Positions 50,422 to 58,978 of a DNA stretch of 64,000 bases are shown here, piece by piece. Position 1 is the stretch's first letter. The number at the start of each line of letters is the position of its first letter. Source of the DNA: Saccharothrix longispora (lineage in GTDB: Bacteria; Actinomycetota; Actinomycetes; Mycobacteriales; Pseudonocardiaceae); the NCBI RefSeq assembly GCF_030852425.1, contig NZ_NSDM01000025.1:1-64000 (forward strand). The letters run 5' to 3'. The notes beneath the pieces were generated by a model. That model saw nothing but the letters and a program-made list of their open reading frames with translations. It was not told the DNA's origin and made no database searches. The position numbers and the translations under genes were made by a program.

Positions 50422-51642
50422 ATGAGGACACCGGAAGGCACCACTTCTCCGGTGGGTGCGCCGCGCTTCCCGACCGCCCGTCGGGCGGGGTGCCCCTTCG
50501 ACCCGCCGCCGGCCTTCGACACCATCAGGTCGGACGCGCCGATGAGCCGCATGACCTACCCGTACGGACAGGTCGGCTGGCTCGTCACCGGGTACGACCA
50601 GGCCCGCGCGGTCCTGGGCGACGTGCGGTTCAGCTCGCTGCCGGAGGGCAAGCTCTCCCCGGTCAAGGTGCCCGGCTCCGAACTGGACCTCGCCGCCCTG
50701 CCGCCCGGCATGTTCGTCAACATGGACGCGCCCGAGCACACCCGCTACCGCAGGCTGCTCAACAGCCACTTCACCGTCCGCCGCGTCCGGCAGATGGAGG
50801 AGTGGGTGACCGGGATCGTGGAGGGCGTGCTCGACGACATGGAGAAGGCCGGCTCGCCGGTCGACCTGGTCGAGCGGTTCGCCAAGCCCATCCCCACCCT
50901 GGTGACCTCCGAACTGCTCGGCCTGCCCGTCGAGCAGCGGGCCGGGTTCCAGCACGACGTGAGCGTGCTGTTCAGCCTGTCCAGCTCGGGCGAGGAGATG
51001 GTCGAGTCCATGACGCGGCTCGGCGGCACGCTCGGCGCCCTGCTGGCCGCCAAGCGGGCCGAACCGACCGACGACCTGCTCGGCAACCTCATCAGCGACA
51101 CCGACCTGACCGACGACGAACTGCTCGGCATCACCTTCGTGCTGCTCATCGCCGGCCTGGAGACCACGGCCAACATGTTGGCGCTGGGGGCTTTCGCACT
51201 GATGGAGCACCCCGACCAGCTCGCCGCGCTGCTCGCCGACGAGTCCGTCGTGGACGACGCGGTCGAGGAGCTGCTGCGGTACCTGAGCGTGGTGCAGGTC
51301 GGCCCGGTCCGGGTGGCCGCCGAGGACTTCGAGTTCGAGGGGCACCGCATCCGCAAGGGCGAGGTGGTCACCGTCTCGCTGCCGGCGGCGAACCGCGACC
51401 CCGGCAGGTTCCCCGACCCCGACCGGCTCGACTTCGGGCGGGGCGACTCCGGGCACATCGCGTTCGGCCGGGGGCCGCACCAGTGCATGGGCCACCACCT
51501 CGCGCGGCTCGAACTGCGCATCGGCTACCTGTCGCTGTTCCGGCGGTTCCCGGGGCTCCGGCCGGCGGTGCCGGCGGGCGACGTACCCACGCGCGAGATG
51601 ATGGTCACCTACGGCGTGCAGCGGCTGGACGTGGTGTGGTGA
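50422..51642 (+). CDS. Cytochrome P450 (CYP105-like), candidate polyene-macrolide hydroxylase 2
   Basis: The 406-residue P450 has a heme loop FGRGPHQCMG near 355, ExxR within EELLRYL, and an I-helix motif AGLETT, with Leu where His is usual; the Glu-Thr pair is intact. The N-terminus has the FPTARRAGCPFDPP pattern typical of streptomycete-type CYP105 enzymes. Its stop overlaps the GTG start of the ferredoxin (GTGA), so the two are translationally coupled and probably form a redox pair. In a filipin-like pathway it would hydroxylate either C26 or C1' of the C2 side chain. Assignment between PteC-like and PteD-like roles needs an alignment. Confidence 0.9.
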   Translation: MRTPEGTTSPVGAPRFPTARRAGCPFDPPPAFDTIRSDAPMSRMTYPYGQVGWLVTGYDQARAVLGDVRFSSLPEGKLSPVKVPGSELDLAALPPGMFVNMDAPEHTRYRRLLNSHFTVRRVRQMEEWVTGIVEGVLDDMEKAGSPVDLVERFAKPIPTLVTSELLGLPVEQRAGFQHDVSVLFSLSSSGEEMVESMTRLGGTLGALLAAKRAEPTDDLLGNLISDTDLTDDELLGITFVLLIAGLETTANMLALGAFALMEHPDQLAALLADESVVDDAVEELLRYLSVVQVGPVRVAAEDFEFEGHRIRKGEVVTVSLPAANRDPGRFPDPDRLDFGRGDSGHIAFGRGPHQCMGHHLARLELRIGYLSLFRRFPGLRPAVPAGDVPTREMMVTYGVQRLDVVW

Positions 51643-51863
51643 TCGACATCGAGATCGACCTCGACCGCTGCTGCGGGGCCGGCACGTGCGTGCTGCGCGC
51701 CCCCGAGGTGTTCGACCAGGACGACCGGGACGGCACCGTGGTCGTCCTGGCCGAGCACCCGGCCGACGACCTGGCCGAGTCGGTCGCGCGGGCGGCGGAG
51801 GACTGCCCCGCGAGCGCCATCCGGGTCGCCCGCCGCCCGGCCCCGGGCGGGGTGGTCGCGTGA
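51639..51863 (+). CDS. Ferredoxin, 3Fe-4S type, partner of the upstream P450s
   Basis: The 74-residue protein begins at GTG 51639, overlapping the P450 stop by four bases. The Cys pattern is C-C-GAGTC near residues 10-16 and CPAS near 57, the three-Cys arrangement of single 3Fe-4S ferredoxins that feed electrons to actinobacterial P450s. The acidic composition is also typical. Its own stop overlaps the GTG of the next gene, continuing the coupled string P450-ferredoxin-esterase. It matches PteE of filipin loci in kind and position. It may serve both upstream P450s. Confidence 0.92.
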   Translation: MIDIEIDLDRCCGAGTCVLRAPEVFDQDDRDGTVVVLAEHPADDLAESVARAAEDCPASAIRVARRPAPGGVVA

Positions 51864-52468
51864 AGCCGCGGTTGACGACCCTGGGCGACAGCTTCACCCA
51901 GGGCCACGGTGACGACCCGCTCTGCGGCGGCTGGACCGCGCGGCTGGCCGAACTGCTCGGCGTGGCGGGCGGGCGCACCCGCAACCTCGGCGCGTTCGGC
52001 GCCACCACCCAGGACGTCGTCGAGCGCCAGCTCGCCGCCGCCCTGGTCAACAAGGCGCCGATGATCGGTCTCAACGTCGGCGTCAACGACCTGATCAGCG
52101 ACTACGAGCCGGACCGGTTCCGGCGCAACGTGGAGCTGATCCTCGGCACGCTGGCCGGCCCGAACACGACCGTGTTCACGGCCACCTACCCACCCATCCC
52201 GCGCATCGCGGCACTGCCCCCCGCCTTCCGGGAGCTGGTCGGCTCGCGCTTCACCGAGGCGAACGACGTGGTGCGGGCGGCCACCGGGCGGCACGGTGTG
52301 CTGCTGCTGGACATCGCCCGCGACCCGCACTGGCTGACGCCCGAGCTGTGGTCCGACGACGACCTGCACCCGAGCCCGTCGGGCCACCGCCACTTCGCCG
52401 AGCGAATGGCGGAGCTGCTCGCCGGCGCGGCCGGCACGTCCGCCCACACCGGCCGCTGGGCCGGCTGA
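51860..52468 (+). CDS. GDSL/SGNH-family hydrolase (esterase or thioesterase), cytosolic
   Basis: The 202-residue product has block I GDSF with the nucleophile Ser near residue 10, a block III GVND with Asn near 71, and a C-terminal DDLHPSPSGH with the Asp-x-x-His pair. All SGNH catalytic elements are therefore present. No signal peptide or hydrophobic segment is seen, so it should act inside the cell. It starts at GTG 51860, overlapping the ferredoxin stop (GTGA), which ties it to tailoring. The substrate is unknown. Possible roles are editing of stalled acyl thioesters, release of the chain made by the PUFA-type synthase that follows, or deacylation of the macrolide. I recall, without being able to check, a small hydrolase in filipin clusters as well. 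Confidence 0.85.
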   Translation: MKPRLTTLGDSFTQGHGDDPLCGGWTARLAELLGVAGGRTRNLGAFGATTQDVVERQLAAALVNKAPMIGLNVGVNDLISDYEPDRFRRNVELILGTLAGPNTTVFTATYPPIPRIAALPPAFRELVGSRFTEANDVVRAATGRHGVLLLDIARDPHWLTPELWSDDDLHPSPSGHRHFAERMAELLAGAAGTSAHTGRWAG

Positions 52469-52632
52469 ACACCGGAGCGCCACCCGGCGCCCGGCATCGA
52501 ACGGTGGTGCGCCCGGACGCGCGCCACGCGGCAACCGATCGCGGCCATCGCACCGCACGGCGCCGGGACCCCGGGGCACCACGACCGGGGCCCGCGCCGC
52601 CGGGCGCGGTGCGCGCAGACGGGAGGACGACG
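52469..52632 (+). other. Gap between esterase and PUFA-type PKS
   Basis: This 164-bp stretch is GC-rich and has no gene. It is the longest undamaged gap in the middle of the locus and the likeliest place for an internal promoter, but no clear -35/-10 pair is visible. Only the ribosome binding site at its end is supported. Confidence 0.4.
52621..52627 (+). promoter_or_regulatory. Ribosome binding site deciding the PUFA-type PKS start
   Basis: GGGAGGA lies 5 nt before GTG 52633. The frame stays open back to 52348, but that stretch is low-complexity and has no family homology. The KS core (SPIAIVGLSG) starts 14 residues after 52633, the usual distance. Confidence 0.65.
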
Positions 52633-55600
52633 GTGAACGGCCCGGACGAGTCAGGTCGGCGCAGACTGGCCGACAGCCCGATCGCGATCGTGGGCCTGTC
52701 GGGCCTGTTCCCGCGAGCACGGGACCATCGCGACTACTGGCAGAACATCGTCGACGCGGTGGACTGCACGGACGACCTCCCGGAGGATCGGTGGAGCACC
52801 ACCGACCACCACGACCCCGATCCGTCCACACCGGACAAGACCTACGCGCGGCGCGGCGCGTTCGTGCCCGACGTGGCGTTCGACCCGATCGAGTTCGGGA
52901 TGCCGCCCAACCAGCTGGAGATCACCAGCACCATGCAGACCCTAAGCCTGGTCGTCGCGCGCGACCTGCTGCGGGACGCGGGCGCCCCCGGCTCGGACTG
53001 GTACGACCCGTCCCGCACCGGCGTGGTGCTGGGAGTGACGGGCACGGTGCCGCTGTCGCACCCGCTCGCCGCCCGGCTGTCGACACCCGTGCTGCGCGAG
53101 GTCGCGGTGAGCTGCGGCCTGTCCGAACAGGACGCCGACGTGCTCGCCGACAAGTACGCCAAGGCCTTCCCGCCGTGGGAGGAGAACACCTTCCCCGGCC
53201 TGCTGGCGAACGTCACCGCCGGGCGCGTGGCCAACCGGCTCGGCCTGGGCGGCATGAACTCCACCGTGGACGCCGCCTGCGCGGCCTCGCTGTCCGCGGT
53301 CCGGGTGGCCGTCGCGGAGCTGGTCGACGGCCGCGCGGACCTGATGATCACCGGCGGCTGCGACACCGAGACGTCGCTGTTCATGTACATGTGCTTCAGC
53401 AAGACGCGCGCCCTGTCGAGGTCCGACCGCATCCGCCCGCTCGACGAGTCCGCGGACGGCACGCTGCTCGGCGAGGGCATCGGCATGATCGCCCTCAAGC
53501 GGCTCGCGGACGCCGAGCGCGACGGTGACCGGGTCTACGCGGTGATCCGCGGGATCGGGTCGGCCAGCGACGGCCGGGCCAAGAGCATCTACGCGCCGCG
53601 GGCGGAAGGACAGATGCTGGCGCTCCAGCGGGCCTACGCCGACGCCGACTGCTCGCCCGCGTCCGTGCAGCTGTTCGAGCTGCACGCCACCGGCACCCCG
53701 GTGGGCGACCGCACCGAGCTCGAAGCCCTCACCTCCGTGTTGCGCGACGCCGGCGCGGAACCGGGGTCGGCGGCCATCGGCAGCGTCAAGTCGCAGATCG
53801 GCCACACCAAGGGCGCGGCGGGCGCCGCGAGCCTGATCAAGCTGGCGCTGAGCCTGCACCAGAAGACACTGCCGCCCACGATCAACGTGGAGCGGCCGAA
53901 CCCCGGGGCGCTCGGGGAGGACGCGCCGGTCTACGTGAACACGGCCACCCGCCCGTGGATCAAGGACCCCCGGCGCCCGGTGCGCCGCGCCGGCACCTCC
54001 GCCATGGGCTTCGGCGGCACGAACTTCCACGTGGTGCTGGAGGAGCACGCGCCCTCCAGGGAGGGCGTCCCGGTGCTCCAGCGGACCGCGCGGGCCCACC
54101 TGTGGCACGCCCCGGACGTGCCCGCGCTGGTCGAACTGCTGCGCGCCGGTGGACCGGGTGGGGACGGCGGGCCGGTGCCCGCGGACCACGTCCGGATCGG
54201 GTTCGTCGCCACCGACGGGGAGGCGGACGTGCGGCTGCGCGCCGCAGCCCTCGCGCAGCTCGCCGCCGACCCGGACGCCGAGCGCTGGGACCACCCGGCC
54301 GGCATCCACTACCGCCGCTCCGGCCTGGTCGACCCGAAGGTGGGCGCGCTGTTCAGCGGCCAGGGCAGCCAGTACCTGGAGATGGGGCTCGACGCGGCAC
54401 TGGCCAACCCGACCGTGGCGGGGGCGTTCGACGACGCCAATGCCCTGTTCCGGGCGGGCGGCGGCGCGTCGCTGGCCGACGTGGTCTTCCCCCCTCCGGT
54501 GTTCGACGCCGACGCGCGCGACCGGCAGGAGCACGCGCTGCACCGCACCGAGTGGGCGCAACCCGCCATCGGCGCGCTGTCCGCCGGGCAGTTCCGCCAC
54601 CTGCGGGAGCTGGGGCTGGGGGTCGCCGGGTGCCTGGGGCACAGCTTCGGCGAGCTGACCGCCCTCTGGGCCGCCGGCAGCGTCGGGGACGAGGACTTCT
54701 TCCGGCTGGCCTGCGCCCGGGGCGAGGCCATGGCCCCGCTCGACGACGACGGCGACCGCGGCGCGATGGCCGCCGTGCAGACGGGCCGGGACGAGGTCGC
54801 CGCCCTGCTGGCGGACTTCGGCGACCTGCTGGTGTGCAACGACAACGCACCGGACCAGGTGGTGATCGGCGGTGGGGCCGACGCGGTGGCGGCGTTCGTC
54901 GCGGAGTGCGGCCTGCGGGGTCTGCGGGCGCGCAGGCTGCCCGTGTCGGCCGCGTTCCACACCCCCTACGTCGCGCACGCCCTGGACCGCTTCAGGCCGG
55001 CCGTGGACGCCGCGGTGATCGGGTCGCCGTCGGTTCCGGTGTACGCCAACACGTCCGGGGCGCGGTACGGCGACGACGTCGACGCCAACCGGCGCACGCT
55101 GGTCACCCAGCTGTCGCGGCCCGTCGAGTTCGCGGACGCCCTGCGCGCGATGCACGCCGACGGGTGCTCGGTGTTCGTGGAGTTCGGTCCCAAGCAGGTG
55201 CTGACCCAGCTGGTGCCCCGCGTGCTGCCGGACGCGGACGTCGTCGCCATCCCCACCGACGCCGGGCCCCTCGGCGACGGCGACGCGGCCCTCAAGCAGG
55301 CGGCGCTGCGGCTCGCCGTGCTGGGCGTGCCCCTCACCGGCATCAACCGCCACGACGCGCCCGCGCCCGAGCGGGTCGAACCGGGCGGTCCGACGATCAC
55401 GTTGAACGGCGCGGACCACGTGCCGGAGAGCCGCCGGGCGGCGTACCGCGAGGCGATCGAGGACGGGTACAGGGTTTCGACGATGGAAGCGACACCACGC
55501 ACGGCGGAGGCCGCCGTCCCGGTCAACGGGCACCAGTGGCGCCCGCCGGCCCCGGTCGCGGCCGGGCACGCCCCGGCGGCGCCGGACGACGCGCTCGCGC

Positions 55601-58600
55601 ACCACCTGGCGCTGCACGAGCGCTACCTCGACAGCCAGCTGCGGATCACCGAGGACCTGGTCGGCGCGGTGCGCCGGGCCGCCGACACCGGCGGCGACGT
55701 CGACGCGCTGCTGCGCGTGGTCGAGCAGGTGAAGGAGCAGTCCCTCGGCATCGGCCGCACCCACACCAGGGCGAACGAGGTCCTGGCGGGTCTCGCGGGC
55801 CTCGGCGCCGGGTCCGCTGCCCCCGCGCCGTCGTCCCCCGTCCTCCTCCCGGCCGCGCCCGCGCCGTTCGCACCGGCTCCCGCCGCGGCCACCGGACCGG
55901 CGGCTCCGGCGGTCCCCGCCGTCCCCGAGACCGCCGTCCCCGAGACCGCCGCGCCGAACGCGGTCGGACCGGACACGGCGCGGGAAGCGCTGGTCGGGAT
56001 CGTCGCCGAGCGCACCGGCTACCCGGCTGCCATGATCGACACGGGGATGGACCTCGAAGCAGATCTCGGCATCGACTCCATCAAGCGCGTGCAGATCCTC
56101 GACGCCGTGCAGAGCAGCCTGCCGGGACTCCCGGTGCTGGGCCCGGAGCAACTGGGCGAACTGCGCACCCTCGACGACATCGTGTCGTACCTGACCGAGG
56201 GCGGCGACACCCCGCCCGTCCCGTCCCCGGCGACGTCCACCCCGACCCCGAGCCCGGCCCCGGTCCCGGCTCCCGACGCGCCGCGCGCGGCGGCGGAGCT
56301 GCACCGGGTGGAGCTGGTGCGGCTGCCCGCCGCCGACCGCGCCCCGGACGTCTTCCGCGAGGCGCCCACGGCACTGCTCGTGGAGCACGGCGGGGTCGGC
56401 GCCGACGCGGACGCCTGCGCCAAGGCCCTGGCCGAGGCGGGCTGGACGGTGCACCGCGGCGACTTCGCCGAGGCCGACGTGCCCGCCGGACCGCTCGACC
56501 TGTGCCTGGTGGTGCTCGGCACGGACACGGTGTGGGACCTCGCCGTCGACCGGCTCGCCGATGTCGTGGCCCTCGCGGGGAAGATCTCCCCCCGCCTCGC
56601 GGAGACCGCGCGCGGCGGGACGAGGACCGCGTTCGCCACCCTGACGAGGCTCGACGGCGGGTTGGGCCTGCGCGGCACGCGCGACCGGGCCGAGGCGGTC
56701 GCGGGCGGCGTCGCCGGCATCGTGAAGGTGCTGGCCCGCGAGGAACCCGGCGTCTTCTGCCGCGCGCTGGACCTCGCCCCCTCCCTGAGCGTGGACGCGG
56801 CGGCCGACACCGTGCTGGCCGAGCTGCACGACGCGGCGCGCGACGTCCTGGAAGTCGGGGTCGACGGCGACCTCGCCCGCTGGACGGTCCGGCCAGCGCC
56901 CTACGGCTCCTCGCCGTGGGCGGGAGCCGCGACCCCCCTGTCCACCGACGGGGAGTCGACCATCGGACCGGATGACGTGGTGGTCGTGACCGGCGGCGCG
57001 CGCGGCGTCACCGCGGCCTGCGTGCGGGCCCTGGCCGAGCGGACCGGTGCCGAGTTCGTCCTCCTGGGGCGCACCGACCTGGAGGACGAGCCGGACTGGG
57101 CGCTGGGCGTCACCGACGACGCGCTGCCCGACGCCCTGGCCCGCACCGGCACGCTGTCCCCGCGCGAGTTCACGGCGGCCGTGCGGGAGGTGCGCGCGCG
57201 GCGCGAGGTCGCGGCGACGCTGACCGCCGTGGCCGACGCCGGGGCACGCGTCACCTACCTGGGTGTGGACGTCGGCGACGCGACCGCCGTGCGGGACGCT
57301 CTCGCCCCCCACGCCGAACGCGCCACCGTCCTGGTGCACGGCGCAGGCGCGCTGGCCGACGCCCTGCTGCCCGACAAGACGCCCGAGGACGTCCGGCGGG
57401 TCTTCACCCCGAAGCTGACCGGCCTGCGTTCGGTGCTCGACGCGCTGGCCGGCGCGCCGCTGCGGCACGTCGTGTTCTTCACCTCCGTGGCGGGCCTGCT
57501 GGGCAACCCCGGCCAGGCCGACTACGCCGCCGCCAACGAGGCGCTGTGCCGGGTGGCGGCGACCCTGAAGCGGGAGCGGCCGGAGCGCTTCGTGACCGCC
57601 GTCGACTGGTGCGCCTGGGACGGCGGCATGGTGGGCCCCGACCTGCGGGCCGTGTTCGCCGCCCGGGGGGTGGACCTGCTGGCCCCCGACACCGGCGCCC
57701 GCCTGTTCGTCGAGCGGTTCGCCGCCGGCAGGGCGGCGGAGGCGCGGCTGCTGGCCGGTACCCCCGAGGCGCTCACCGGCACGCCGGCGCCGATGCCGAC
57801 GCCCGCGCTGACCGCCGCCCGCGACCTCACCGGCGTCGAGGACACCGAGGTCATCCGGGCGCACCGCATCGGCGCCCACCCCGTGCTGCCCGCCACGTTC
57901 GGCCTGGGCTGGCTGGTGAACGTCGCCGAGCGCGCCAACCCCGGCCTGCGCGTCGTCGCCTGCCGGGGGTTCGAGGTGCACCGCGGCGTCGTGTTCGACG
58001 GCGACCACGAACGCGAGTACGCGGTGGACCTCGACCCGGGCGAGGTGGAGGACGGCCGGCTCGTGCTGCGCGCCCGGGTCCGCGCCGCCGGGGGCGCCGC
58101 GCCGATCGCGCGCTCCCACTACGCCGGCACCCTCGTGCTGGCCGCCGGGGACCCGAGGACCGAGCGACTGCCCGAGGTGCGCGACCACGTGCCGGGCACC
58201 GGTCCGGACGACGCGCTCGCCTGGTACGCCGACGGGACGGTCTTCCACGGCCCGCGCCTCCAAGGCATGCGCCGGCTCCTCGACCGGTCCGGCGACCGAC
58301 TGGTCGTCGAGTGCCGGTTGGCCGACGACGCCGCCGGGTCCGGCGCGTTCGCCGGCCACCGCTACAGCGCCGTGCTGACCGACCTGCTCCTCCAGTGCGG
58401 TGCGGTGCTCGGCCTGTGGCGCACCGGTCGCGCGGGATTGCCGCTGGGCGTCGAGCTCGTCGAGTGCTTCGCGCCGCTGCCCGACGACGAGCCGTTCGTC
58501 GTCGTGGCGCGGGAGGTCCGCTCGACCGCCACCTCGAGCACCGTGGACGTGACCGCGTGCAACCGCGATGGGACCGTCCTGATGCGCCTGTCCGGCGTGT

Positions 58601-58686
58601 CCGTCATCCAGACCGCCGACATGGCCGCGAAGTTCGCCGACGCGGTGAGCGCGTGGCGCGACGGCGACGGCGGCGGCGAGCGGTGA
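52633..58686 (+). CDS. PUFA/secondary-lipid type iterative PKS (KS-AT-ACP-KR-DH)
   Basis: The 2017-residue protein is unlike the modular PKSs nearby. KS 15-466: catalytic Cys 216 in DAACAAS, HATGTP near 351, GHTKGAAG near 391, all PfaA-like. AT about 572-873: GQGSQ, Ser 671 in GHSFGE, AFHT. A helical stretch about 986-1046 is followed by an Ala/Pro-rich linker. One ACP about 1115-1193 has LGIDSI with Ser near 1148; PUFA synthases usually have several tandem ACPs. KR about 1250-1690: TGGARGV loop, Tyr in DYAAAN. C-terminal hot-dog DH about 1740-1996: HRIGAHPVLP, where the motif Gly is Ala, FHGP and LTDLLLQ. There is no CLF, ER or phosphopantetheinyl transferase. With the adjacent PfaD-type reductase it has all activities to build a reduced or 2-enoyl acyl chain from malonyl units. 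I infer that it may feed the carboxylase/reductase; an independent lipid product is the alternative. The architecture also resembles enediyne PKSs, but no enediyne cassette is nearby. Confidence 0.92.
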   Translation: MNGPDESGRRRLADSPIAIVGLSGLFPRARDHRDYWQNIVDAVDCTDDLPEDRWSTTDHHDPDPSTPDKTYARRGAFVPDVAFDPIEFGMPPNQLEITSTMQTLSLVVARDLLRDAGAPGSDWYDPSRTGVVLGVTGTVPLSHPLAARLSTPVLREVAVSCGLSEQDADVLADKYAKAFPPWEENTFPGLLANVTAGRVANRLGLGGMNSTVDAACAASLSAVRVAVAELVDGRADLMITGGCDTETSLFMYMCFSKTRALSRSDRIRPLDESADGTLLGEGIGMIALKRLADAERDGDRVYAVIRGIGSASDGRAKSIYAPRAEGQMLALQRAYADADCSPASVQLFELHATGTPVGDRTELEALTSVLRDAGAEPGSAAIGSVKSQIGHTKGAAGAASLIKLALSLHQKTLPPTINVERPNPGALGEDAPVYVNTATRPWIKDPRRPVRRAGTSAMGFGGTNFHVVLEEHAPSREGVPVLQRTARAHLWHAPDVPALVELLRAGGPGGDGGPVPADHVRIGFVATDGEADVRLRAAALAQLAADPDAERWDHPAGIHYRRSGLVDPKVGALFSGQGSQYLEMGLDAALANPTVAGAFDDANALFRAGGGASLADVVFPPPVFDADARDRQEHALHRTEWAQPAIGALSAGQFRHLRELGLGVAGCLGHSFGELTALWAAGSVGDEDFFRLACARGEAMAPLDDDGDRGAMAAVQTGRDEVAALLADFGDLLVCNDNAPDQVVIGGGADAVAAFVAECGLRGLRARRLPVSAAFHTPYVAHALDRFRPAVDAAVIGSPSVPVYANTSGARYGDDVDANRRTLVTQLSRPVEFADALRAMHADGCSVFVEFGPKQVLTQLVPRVLPDADVVAIPTDAGPLGDGDAALKQAALRLAVLGVPLTGINRHDAPAPERVEPGGPTITLNGADHVPESRRAAYREAIEDGYRVSTMEATPRTAEAAVPVNGHQWRPPAPVAAGHAPAAPDDALAHHLALHERYLDSQLRITEDLVGAVRRAADTGGDVDALLRVVEQVKEQSLGIGRTHTRANEVLAGLAGLGAGSAAPAPSSPVLLPAAPAPFAPAPAAATGPAAPAVPAVPETAVPETAAPNAVGPDTAREALVGIVAERTGYPAAMIDTGMDLEADLGIDSIKRVQILDAVQSSLPGLPVLGPEQLGELRTLDDIVSYLTEGGDTPPVPSPATSTPTPSPAPVPAPDAPRAAAELHRVELVRLPAADRAPDVFREAPTALLVEHGGVGADADACAKALAEAGWTVHRGDFAEADVPAGPLDLCLVVLGTDTVWDLAVDRLADVVALAGKISPRLAETARGGTRTAFATLTRLDGGLGLRGTRDRAEAVAGGVAGIVKVLAREEPGVFCRALDLAPSLSVDAAADTVLAELHDAARDVLEVGVDGDLARWTVRPAPYGSSPWAGAATPLSTDGESTIGPDDVVVVTGGARGVTAACVRALAERTGAEFVLLGRTDLEDEPDWALGVTDDALPDALARTGTLSPREFTAAVREVRARREVAATLTAVADAGARVTYLGVDVGDATAVRDALAPHAERATVLVHGAGALADALLPDKTPEDVRRVFTPKLTGLRSVLDALAGAPLRHVVFFTSVAGLLGNPGQADYAAANEALCRVAATLKRERPERFVTAVDWCAWDGGMVGPDLRAVFAARGVDLLAPDTGARLFVERFAAGRAAEARLLAGTPEALTGTPAPMPTPALTAARDLTGVEDTEVIRAHRIGAHPVLPATFGLGWLVNVAERANPGLRVVACRGFEVHRGVVFDGDHEREYAVDLDPGEVEDGRLVLRARVRAAGGAAPIARSHYAGTLVLAAGDPRTERLPEVRDHVPGTGPDDALAWYADGTVFHGPRLQGMRRLLDRSGDRLVVECRLADDAAGSGAFAGHRYSAVLTDLLLQCGAVLGLWRTGRAGLPLGVELVECFAPLPDDEPFVVVAREVRSTATSSTVDVTACNRDGTVLMRLSGVSVIQTADMAAKFADAVSAWRDGDGGGER

Positions 58687-58717
58687 TGGGCGACCGGGAC
58701 AGGACGGAGGAACCGCT

Positions 58718-58978
58718 GTGAACGACGACGACCGGATGAGCTTCGTCGGCGAGCCGTTCGACCACGGCGTCCGGCTCGCCAACGCGCCCCGACCGGGGTC
58801 CGGCCGGCCGGCCGGACCCGCCACGCGCCCGGCGGACGCCGCGCAGGCAGCGGTTGACGCCCTCGTGCGCGACGTGCGATCCGCCGTCGCCGAGGCGCAC
58901 GCGGGTGCCCTGGAAGTCCAACACCTGTTGCAGCGCCGCACCGCCGCCGCGCTCGTCCAAGGGGAGGCGTCGTGGTGA
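58718..58978 (+). CDS. Small helical protein of unknown function between PUFA-type PKS and PfaD
   Basis: The 86-residue product is not recognised. It starts at GTG 58718 with GGAGG 7 nt upstream and ends overlapping the next start. The first 45 residues are polar and Pro/Gly/Ala-rich. Residues about 45-82 (AAVDALVRDVRSAVAEAHAG, then a Leu/Gln/Arg-rich stretch) should form a long amphipathic helix. It loosely resembles the helical segment just before the ACP of the adjacent PKS (LALHERYLDSQLR). It could be a docking or adaptor peptide joining the synthase and the trans enoyl reductase, but that is inference. Good start signals and a tight position between two coupled genes argue that it is real. 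Confidence 0.7.
   Translation: MNDDDRMSFVGEPFDHGVRLANAPRPGSGRPAGPATRPADAAQAAVDALVRDVRSAVAEAHAGALEVQHLLQRRTAAALVQGEASW
58961..58967 (+). promoter_or_regulatory. Ribosome binding site deciding the PfaD start
   Basis: GGGGAGG lies 7 nt before GTG 58975 and only 4 nt before GTG 58972. The former also makes the four-base GTGA overlap used elsewhere in this operon. Confidence 0.5.

Noticed and set aside
52551..52620. Terminator hairpin before the PUFA-type PKS
   Set aside because: The stretch is simply GC-rich with several short imperfect pairings, and no single convincing stem could be drawn.
52348..52632. Upstream in-frame extension of the PUFA-type PKS
   Set aside because: It is low-complexity, overlaps the end of the esterase gene in another frame, and lacks family homology. 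GTG 52633 has a good ribosome binding site and the right distance to the KS.
52633..58686. Enediyne PKS
   Set aside because: The domain order is similar, but there is no phosphopantetheinyl transferase domain, no enediyne accessory cassette nearby, and a PfaD reductase follows, which points to the PUFA/secondary-lipid group.
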